23,466 bases of DNA, taken from contig CAYPZL010000082.1 of the NCBI GenBank assembly GCA_964415045.1, forward strand, positions 1-23,466, in the 5' to 3' direction. The position numbers were made by a program, and so were the translations under genes. The stretch is from CAYPZL01 sp964415045. Lineage in GTDB: Bacteria > Planctomycetota > Phycisphaerae > Sedimentisphaerales > Anaerobacaceae. The notes under the pieces are model-generated. The model worked only from the letters and a program-made list of their open reading frames with translations, was not told the DNA's origin and searched no databases. This document shows, one piece after another, positions 18,164 to 23,466 of the stretch (position 1 is the first letter of the stretch; each line of letters opens with the position of its first letter).

Positions 18164-19585
18164 TTAGAGCGTTGCCAGCCACGTCTGCGCGGGGGATTTC
18201 ACCTCCTTGTGGTGTTCGACGATCCGTTGCTTCAGGGCGTCGAACGTCGCCTTGTGTTTCTCGTCCTCGCACAGGTTCTGCGTCTGCTCGGGATCGTTGG
18301 CCCGGTCGAAGAGCATGTGCTTGCCGTCGGCCTTCAAGACCAGCTCGTATTCGGGAGTGAAGACGCCGGCGCTCTGGAGGGAAGAATGATGGATCATCGC
18401 CTCGTTGTTCCACTCCACGTCCCTGCCCCGGAGCAGGCCGGAGGCGTCTCGGCCCTGCTCACGACCACTGGGCGGGATGCCCATGAGGCCGAGCAGCGTC
18501 TGCTGCACGTCCACGTTCGTGACGAACTCCTCGACCACGGCGCCGCCTCGGATCTGCTTGGGCCAGCGAACGAGGAAGGGAATCTGGTAAGCCGTACGAT
18601 ACCATTGATTCTTGCCGTAGAGACCGTGCTCGCCCATGTACTCGCCGTGGTCGGTGGTGAAGACGATGACGGTGTTGTCGAGAATCCCCTTCTCTCTCAA
18701 AGCGTTTAGGATACGGCCCACGTTGTCGTCGATGCACTTGACCTGGCCGCAGTAGTGCGCCTTGCTGCGGCGCAGCCGCTCTTCGGTGCTCGCTTTGCCT
18801 TTCACCAAAGCGGCTCGCTTGAACGTGTGCGGCACGATCATGTCGTCGGGATCGTACATGCTCATGTACGGCTCGCGCACGGTAAACGGCGTGTGCGGGT
18901 CCGGGAAGCTCACGAGGTAGAAGAACGGCCGGCTCCGGGCCTTGCGGATGAAATCGATCGTCTTGCCGGCCAGCCAGTCCGTTGTGAACGACGTTTCGTC
19001 GCCGATCACACCGTACGGATGCGCTTTCGGATCGTTTCCGGGCCGGTCCTCAATCTTCTTCCAGTGGCCCCGGTTGAACATGAAACGGCAATCGGCAAAG
19101 CCCATCGACCGTTCCGGCTTGAGCCACCCCGGCTTCGGCGGCCCGTCCAGGTGCCATTTGCCCGCGTAGCCCGTCTCGTAGCCCTGCCCCTGCAGGACGC
19201 GGGCGAGGGTCACCTCGTCGCGATTCATCTCGATGTTGTTGCGGTACGCCCCGTGGGCGTGCGGATAACGCCCGGTCAGAAGGCAGCCCCGCGACGGCGT
19301 GCACACCGCGCTGTTGGTGAAGAAGTTCTCCAGCAGGGCGCCGTCAGCCGCCAGCGAATCGATGTGCGGCGTCTCCACCAGGACCTTCCCGTAGTTCGGG
19401 ACCCGCCTGAGCCGCTCGGCATACGCGCTGATCGCCCACGAGCTCAACTGGTCCGTGTGAATGATAAGCAGGTTCGGATGCGAAACCCGCAATTCGGCCG
19501 CTCGGGATACACGCACCGGCGCGCATCCGAGAGCAAAGGACACCCCGCCGATCCCGACCTTCTTGAGAAAATTGCGTCTGTCCAT
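18164..19585 (-). CDS. Tat-exported sulfatase (S1 family, CTPSR)
   Basis: 473 residues. The twin-arginine start DRRNFLKK gives export by Tat. Cys95 in AVCTPSRGC is the residue converted to formylglycine, the catalytic group of type I sulfatases. Metal and sulfate site motifs are Asp45-Gln46 in IIHTDQ, AGKWHLDGP with the usual Lys and His, DPHTPF, and TTDHGEYMGEHGLYGK. The D-Q start and GEYMGEHGL motif resemble the choline-sulfatase/iduronate-2-sulfatase-like side of the family and set it apart from the two downstream-numbered paralogues. Substrate unknown. It is third in the four-gene operon: 64 nt after one sulfatase and 19 nt before the glycosidase-like gene. Activity needs a formylglycine-generating enzyme or anSME encoded elsewhere. 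Confidence 0.93.
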   Translation of the reverse strand: MDRRNFLKKVGIGGVSFALGCAPVRVSRAAELRVSHPNLLIIHTDQLSSWAISAYAERLRRVPNYGKVLVETPHIDSLAADGALLENFFTNSAVCTPSRGCLLTGRYPHAHGAYRNNIEMNRDEVTLARVLQGQGYETGYAGKWHLDGPPKPGWLKPERSMGFADCRFMFNRGHWKKIEDRPGNDPKAHPYGVIGDETSFTTDWLAGKTIDFIRKARSRPFFYLVSFPDPHTPFTVREPYMSMYDPDDMIVPHTFKRAALVKGKASTEERLRRSKAHYCGQVKCIDDNVGRILNALREKGILDNTVIVFTTDHGEYMGEHGLYGKNQWYRTAYQIPFLVRWPKQIRGGAVVEEFVTNVDVQQTLLGLMGIPPSGREQGRDASGLLRGRDVEWNNEAMIHHSSLQSAGVFTPEYELVLKADGKHMLFDRANDPEQTQNLCEDEKHKATFDALKQRIVEHHKEVKSPAQTWLATL

Positions 19586-19649
19586 CGGTCACTCCTCACT
19601 GGTGAATCATTCGCGAAATACAGTGACAAAGGGTTTCGTCGCCCAAGAC

Positions 19650-21065
19650 TCAACGATAGTGCTTGCCCTCGGGTTTCTCCGGCTCGATTTGGGGGATCGG
19701 CTCACGGCGATTCCGCGCGATGTAGGTCTCGATCGTGCGGACCACCTGCGGATTCTCGGCGGCCACGTTGTCGGCCTCGCCGACGTCGACGCTCAGATCG
19801 TACAGCTCGAACGGCTCGGTCGATTTGTGACGCACGGCCTTCCATTTGCCCATGCGCACCGCCAGGGCCAGGCCGCCGGGGACGTTCTGCCTCTTGCCCC
19901 AGTCGTAATTGTGCCATTCCCAGTACATGAACTTATGCTTCTTCTGCTCGGCCGGCCGGCCTAGGAGCGCGGGCACGAAGGAAAGACCGTCGACGTCGTC
20001 GGGTACGTGCTCTGCGGCACCGGCCAGTTCGGCCAGGGTGGGCATCACGTCCGCGAAATAGCAGGGATGATCGCTCACCGTCCCGGGCTCGATTCGCCCC
20101 GGCGACCAGGCAATCAAGGGGACCCGAATCCCCCCTTCATACATCGACCGCTTCTGCCCGCGCAGCGGCCCGCTGGAATCCAGCACCCCCTCGAATCGCT
20201 GGGCCGCCCCGTTGTCCGAGCAGAAAAACACCACCGTCCGCTTCTCGATCTTGAGCTCTTTGAGCAACGTCATCAGCTCGCCGACCTGCCGGTCGATCAT
20301 GGTATCCATCGCCGCGGCGACCTTCGCCGGCCGGGGCCAGGGCTTGTCCTTATAGAGCCGCCACGCCGGGTCGATCTCCGGTATCTCGTACCGCCCGTGC
20401 GGCGGCGTCCACGGCGCGTAGCAGAAGAAGGGCTCGTCTTTGTGCGCGCGAATGAAATCCATCGTGTGGTTGAAGATGTGGTAGTGCGAGTAGCTCTTCA
20501 TGTCGCCCTCGACACCCGGCAGCGGCACCTTCTCGCTGTTGCGCCACAGGTAGTCCGTCCAGTAGTAGTGGGCGTGGATCTGGTGGTAGTAGCCGAAGAA
20601 TTCGTCGAAGCCGTGTTTCTCCGGAACGCCCTCGGTGCCGACGTCGCCGAGGCCCCACTTGCCGAAACCACCGGTGGCGTAGCCGGCCTGCTTGAGAACA
20701 CTTGCGACCGTCACCGCATCGGCGGGCAACGGGATGCCACCCGTGTTGCCGCGCACCGGCGTATGGCCCGTGTGCAGGCCCGTCATCAGGACGCTGCGGG
20801 CCGGCGCGCAGACGGTGCAACCCGAGTAGGCGTCGGTAAAGCGAATGCCCTCGGCCGCCATGCGGTCGATGTTCGGCGTCTGAATCTCCTTGCTGCCGTA
20901 GCAGCCCAAGTCGGCCCAGCCCATGTCGTCGACGATGATGAAGACCACGTTCGGCTTCTGGCCGCCGAACGCGTCGGTAATCGCCCGCACGCCCGACCGG
21001 CACGCCCCCACACTCAGTGACACCGCCCCCACGCCGGCGGCCTTGAGAAACTCTCTTCGTCGCAT
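19650..21065 (-). CDS. Exported sulfatase (S1 family, CAPAR)
   Basis: 471 residues, with an aaggagag ribosome site before the start. The twin-arginine MRRREFLK runs into a hydrophobic stretch ending SVGAC (Cys22), so it is probably a Tat-exported lipoprotein. Cys86 in TVCAPARS is the predicted formylglycine site; Ala instead of Ser at the fourth place is allowed in the family signature. Metal ligands Asp46-Asp47 and CSDNG are present. The usual GKWHLG motif reads GKWGLG, so the active-site His is replaced by Gly. The pattern YLWRN plus SGPLRGQK, then YEGGIRVPLIAW, matches the GKWGLG subgroup common in Bacteroidota and Planctomycetota. It is a clear paralogue of the sulfatase at 21139-22554, with the same length and the same motifs in the same order. 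Confidence 0.92.
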   Translation of the reverse strand: MRRREFLKAAGVGAVSLSVGACRSGVRAITDAFGGQKPNVVFIIVDDMGWADLGCYGSKEIQTPNIDRMAAEGIRFTDAYSGCTVCAPARSVLMTGLHTGHTPVRGNTGGIPLPADAVTVASVLKQAGYATGGFGKWGLGDVGTEGVPEKHGFDEFFGYYHQIHAHYYWTDYLWRNSEKVPLPGVEGDMKSYSHYHIFNHTMDFIRAHKDEPFFCYAPWTPPHGRYEIPEIDPAWRLYKDKPWPRPAKVAAAMDTMIDRQVGELMTLLKELKIEKRTVVFFCSDNGAAQRFEGVLDSSGPLRGQKRSMYEGGIRVPLIAWSPGRIEPGTVSDHPCYFADVMPTLAELAGAAEHVPDDVDGLSFVPALLGRPAEQKKHKFMYWEWHNYDWGKRQNVPGGLALAVRMGKWKAVRHKSTEPFELYDLSVDVGEADNVAAENPQVVRTIETYIARNRREPIPQIEPEKPEGKHYR

Positions 21066-21138
21066 GACTGATGCTCTCCTTGGTTCATTCGTCGTATCGA
21101 AGCGCCGAGGCGTCCTGCTCGTACCGCCAGCGCCTCGA

Positions 21139-22554
21139 TCAGGAGCCCTGCCGGGGCCAGGACCAGTTCTCCGAGTCCGTGCGCGCGTTGGTCATGATCG
21201 CAGCCATCTTCGCCACGATCTCCGGATGCAAATCGGCAACATTCTCCTGCTCGCCCAGGTCGGCCTCCAGGTTGTACAGCTCGATCGGGCCGTCCGGGTT
21301 CTTCGCCACGTTGACGCGCACCGCCTTCCAGTTGCCCGCGCGGACGGCCTGCTTCTTGCCCTGCTCGTGAAATTCCCAGTAGAGGTACGGATGCTGTCGC
21401 TGACGCCGGGGCTTGCCCAGCAGCGTGGGCGCCATCGAGAGTCCGTCGATCCCGCCCGGCGGCACCACCCCGGCCAGATCGCAGCAGGTCGGCAGGAAAT
21501 CCCAGAAGGCCGAGACGTGGTTCGTGCCCGAGCCGGCCGGAATCTGCCCCGGCCACCGCGCGATCAGCGGGACGCGAATGCCGCCCTCGTAGAGGTCGCG
21601 CTTGTGCCCGCGCAGGGGCCCGTTGCTGTCGAAGAACGCCGGATCGGCGCCGCCTTCCTTGTGCGGGCCGTTGTCGCTGGAGAAGAACACCACGGTCTTT
21701 TCGTCGATGCCGAGGCTCTTGAGCCGGGCCAGCAGCCGCCCGATGTCACCGTCCATGCGCGAGATCATGGCTGCATGGCCCTTTTGCGGGTCCGGCCAGT
21801 CCTCATTCGCATACGCCCCGTAGGACGGCACTTCCATTCCCTCCTTGCCGGCCTCGTTGTTGGCGTGCGGGATCGTATAGGCTAAGTACAGAAAGAACGG
21901 CCCGTTCTTGTGCCGCGTGACAAAGTCGAGCGCGTCGGCCGTGAACAGATCGTGCGAGTACTGCACGCGCCTGGTCGCCACCCCGCCCGGCGGATTGACG
22001 TCTCTGACCTCGTTGGCGAGCTCCACCATCTGCTCGTTGCGCCACAGGTACTTGGGATAGTAGTTGTGGGCGTGCCGCTGGTTGAGGTAGCCGAACCAGT
22101 GATCGAAGCCTTGCCGGTTCGGAATGCCGGTGGTGTCGGGCTCGCCCAGGCCCCACTTGCCTATGATGCCGGTCGTGTAGCCGGCCTGCTGGAGCAACTC
22201 GGCAACGGTGACATCCGACGGTCGCAAGGGAACGCGGGCGTTGCCGCGCACGTGGGCGTGGCCCGTGTGCAGACCGGTCATCAGGCAGCAGCGCGACGGA
22301 GCGCAGACCGTGCTGCCGGCGTAGTGGTCCGTGAAGATCATTCCCTCGACCGCCATCCGGTCGAGGTTGGGCGTCTGGATCGTCTGCTGCCCGTAGCAGC
22401 CGAGATCGCCGTACCCGAGATCGTCGGCCAGGATGAAGATAATGTTCGGCCGCTCCACCGCCGCAGTGCGCCGTCCGCCTACGTGACAACCCGCCACCAA
22501 CGCCCCCGTCGCAACGCCGGCCATCCGCAAAAACTCTCTCCGCGTACGCATCAT
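21139..22554 (-). CDS. Exported lipoprotein sulfatase (S1 family, CAPSR)
   Basis: 471 residues and the first gene of the operon. The start ATG at 22554 has ggagg 7 nt upstream; a second ATG follows directly. The signal combines twin arginines (TRREFLRMAG) with lipobox VAGC (Cys23). Cys84 in TVCAPSRCC is the predicted formylglycine residue. Asp44-Asp45 (ILADDLGYGD) and SSDNGPH are metal-site motifs. As in its paralogue, GKWHLG is replaced by GKWGLG. The segment QRHAHNYYPKYLWRN and the NGPLRGHKRDLYEGGIRVPL stretch are typical of the same subgroup. Sulfate ester removal from a glycan is expected; the exact sugar and position are unknown. It is driven by the promoter at 22611-22639. Confidence 0.93.
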   Translation of the reverse strand: MMRTRREFLRMAGVATGALVAGCHVGGRRTAAVERPNIIFILADDLGYGDLGCYGQQTIQTPNLDRMAVEGMIFTDHYAGSTVCAPSRCCLMTGLHTGHAHVRGNARVPLRPSDVTVAELLQQAGYTTGIIGKWGLGEPDTTGIPNRQGFDHWFGYLNQRHAHNYYPKYLWRNEQMVELANEVRDVNPPGGVATRRVQYSHDLFTADALDFVTRHKNGPFFLYLAYTIPHANNEAGKEGMEVPSYGAYANEDWPDPQKGHAAMISRMDGDIGRLLARLKSLGIDEKTVVFFSSDNGPHKEGGADPAFFDSNGPLRGHKRDLYEGGIRVPLIARWPGQIPAGSGTNHVSAFWDFLPTCCDLAGVVPPGGIDGLSMAPTLLGKPRRQRQHPYLYWEFHEQGKKQAVRAGNWKAVRVNVAKNPDGPIELYNLEADLGEQENVADLHPEIVAKMAAIMTNARTDSENWSWPRQGS

Positions 22555-22610
22555 ACTCCAGCCTCCCGCAGATAGGATTCCAAAAGATACGCCAATGACA
22601 ACATAACGCC

Positions 22611-22639
22611 CTTATAGCCCCCAAACCCCGTCCCGTCAA
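22611..22639 (-). promoter_or_regulatory. Promoter of the sulfatase operon
   Basis: On the reverse strand, TTGACG (-35, 22634-22639), a 17-bp spacer and TATAAG (-10, 22611-22616). The predicted start near 22604 gives a ~50-nt leader. It is nearly identical in form to the promoter of the ADP-ribosylglycohydrolase lipoprotein. No obvious operator palindrome overlaps it. Confidence 0.6.
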
Positions 22640-22747
22640 CGCCCTTCCACCGGGCCCAAACCGAACTCCCCCAGCGGCTCTGAGCAGACACGACTCTCTG
22701 TAACGTGGGAATGCGTGGCGAATGCACCACCGGACTCCGGATGCCAC

Positions 22748-23023
22748 CTATTGACGATCGCCCAGTTCCTTGCGAAGGCCACGAGGATCTCTGGCACAAT
22801 GGAACAAACCGAAAACTACGACGACGTCACCCTCAATTCTCTAGTAGATCGCATAGGGAAATCGTCGTAACAGACGCCGGTGAAAATCTCGATGAACCTG
22901 GGAGTACATTCTTGGATTGCGGGTCAAGTCCTGGCACGACGCATAAAAGACGCGTGAGAATTCTGCTCCCAACCCTTGCGCCTTTTCTTCATACCATATG
23001 CGCCCGTTCCGGGCGTACGTCAT
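22748..23023 (-). pseudogene. RelE/ParE-family toxin gene broken by an in-frame amber codon
   Basis: From the ATG at 23023 the frame reads 60 residues (RIWYEEKAQGLGAEF, LTRNPRMY, then LLRRFPYAIY), the hallmark sequence of RelE/ParE toxins. It then meets a TAG at 22841-22843. Continuing in the same frame past that one codon gives RIEGDVVVVFGLFHCARDP and a second TAG at 22748-22750, exactly the missing last beta strands and usual end of the family. The complete product would be about 91 residues, the normal length. The stop sits where an aromatic or other residue is expected (AIY-x-RI), so a single substitution explains it. TAG is used as a real stop in dsbD and the LOG gene here, so readthrough is unlikely. 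Confidence 0.75.
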
Positions 23024-23106
23024 TGACTCGCCTCAATCCGCCCCCGCAAATCTTCAAGCGTCAGCAGTTCGCCGGGCCCCTTCTCACACTTGTGATCATA
23101 TCGCAT
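23020..23106 (-). pseudogene. Remnant of the cognate antitoxin gene
   Basis: The frame ending in TGA at 23020-23022 reads MRYDHKCEKGPGELL and then TLEDLRGRIEASQ. This resembles the C-terminal end of 'addiction module' antitoxins that precede ParE-like toxins. The stop overlaps the toxin start as ATGA, the usual coupling in such modules. Upstream in frame there is no start with a plausible N-terminal domain, and a TAA is soon met, so the N-terminal part is lost or frameshifted. The family assignment is tentative; the position and overlap are the main evidence. Confidence 0.45.
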
Positions 23107-23167
23107 GAGACGCGCGGCAGCAAAACATATTCGCAACCTCCGCAGCCCGTCGCGGATTCCTGCGCTT

Positions 23168-23192
23168 GCGGGCTGGCACGCGGGATGCCCGC
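23168..23192. repeat. GC-rich inverted repeat between toxin remnant and terminal gene
   Basis: gcgggc (23168-23173) pairs with gcccgc (23187-23192), or alternatively gcggg/cccgc with a 3-nt loop (23180-23192). It lies downstream of the edge gene on the reverse strand and could mark its transcript end or be a dispersed palindromic repeat. No T-tract is present. Nothing else is recognised in 23107-23231. Confidence 0.3.
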
Positions 23193-23231
23193 CCGTTTAC
23201 AAGCATCGATAGTCGCGGCGGCGCGCGGGCT

Positions 23232-23465
23232 TTATTGCTCCAGCGGCGCGGTGATGTGTTCGAGGGTTGTGGTGGTTATGGCGGTGCCTTCTTCGAAGGA
23301 CTCTATAGTGACCACGGTGCTCGACAGTCCCCTGAGAGAAAGGCTCAGCGACTTCTCGTGGTGATATGAGGCCATGGCCGAGACGCAGCCGTAGGGGATG
23401 CAGCTCACGACCTCTTCCAGGACTTCGCCGCTGAGTGTCAGTTCCAGGACCAGGTCCGTCATCAC
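23232..23465 (-). CDS. Hypothetical protein, C-terminal part at window edge
   Basis: A reverse-strand frame of 77 residues ends in TAA at 23232-23234 and is open to the window edge, so the true start may lie outside. An ATG at 23460-23462 and a GTG just before it are possible starts, but no ribosome site can be checked. The sequence (LVLELTLSGEVLEEVVSCIP, later TTTTLEHITAPLEQ) is rich in Thr, Ser, Val and Glu and looks strand-forming. There is no signal peptide in the visible part and I recognise no family. Relation to the toxin remnant is unknown. Confidence 0.4.
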   Translation of the reverse strand: MMTDLVLELTLSGEVLEEVVSCIPYGCVSAMASYHHEKSLSLSLRGLSSTVVTIESFEEGTAITTTTLEHITAPLEQ

Positions 23466-23466
23466 A

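Noticed and set aside
22841..22843. Amber codon in the toxin as a recoded residue (pyrrolysine-type readthrough)
   Set aside because: TAG ends dsbD and the LOG gene in this same window, and no downstream recoding structure was seen; a point mutation is simpler.

Overview
The window looks like chromosomal DNA of a planctomycete, most likely a relative of the Phycisphaerae/Sedimentisphaerales. This is inferred from gene content, not from a marker gene. The signs are high-GC coding, tandem Tat- or lipoprotein-exported sulfatases, EPNE-type linkers, a Gram-negative envelope assembly cluster (BamD-like, LptE, DsbD), and a truncated ECF sigma factor of the kind common in that group. Several genes have clear sigma70-like promoters of the TTGAC-(16/17)-TATAA type, so promoter calls here are better supported than usual.

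Left part (1-2500): the 5' stump of an ECF sigma-factor gene runs into the 3' end of a convergent gene for an exported ADP-ribosylglycohydrolase-family lipoprotein. An intergenic region with palindromic DNA and a good forward promoter follows.

Forward operon (2427-9526): a BamD-like TPR protein, LptE, FtsH, DsbD, endonuclease III and a LOG-family nucleotide phosphoribohydrolase-like protein lie head to tail with overlaps or short gaps. The first four act in the envelope: outer-membrane assembly, LPS-transport scaffolding, membrane proteolysis and periplasmic thiol reduction. Nth and LOG are housekeeping genes carried at the end of the transcript.

Middle (9564-13025, reverse strand): a Tat-exported member of the L-fucose isomerase-like family (COG2407), then a non-coding or decayed stretch. 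Next comes a compositionally different gene for a PD-(D/E)XK + DUF4268 protein, probably acquired horizontally and possibly a defence gene. It sits just downstream of tRNA-His(GTG), which has its own promoter.

Right part (13122-22639, reverse strand): pyruvate phosphate dikinase (ppdK) with a near-consensus promoter, then a four-gene operon of three exported sulfatases and a secreted glycoside-hydrolase-like protein. This operon is probably for dismantling a sulfated polysaccharide. Two of the sulfatases are sister paralogues whose GKWHL-type motif has Gly in place of His.

Far right (22748-23466): a decayed type II toxin-antitoxin module. It has a RelE/ParE-like toxin with one in-frame amber codon and an upstream antitoxin remnant overlapping it by ATGA. 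After it comes the C-terminal part of an unrecognised gene that continues beyond the window.

No CRISPR array, intact insertion sequence, integrase or rRNA was seen. The best candidate for an under-described system is the DUF4268 nuclease-like gene in the tRNA-His-proximal island. The exported isomerase and the sulfatase operon are the other loci of interest.
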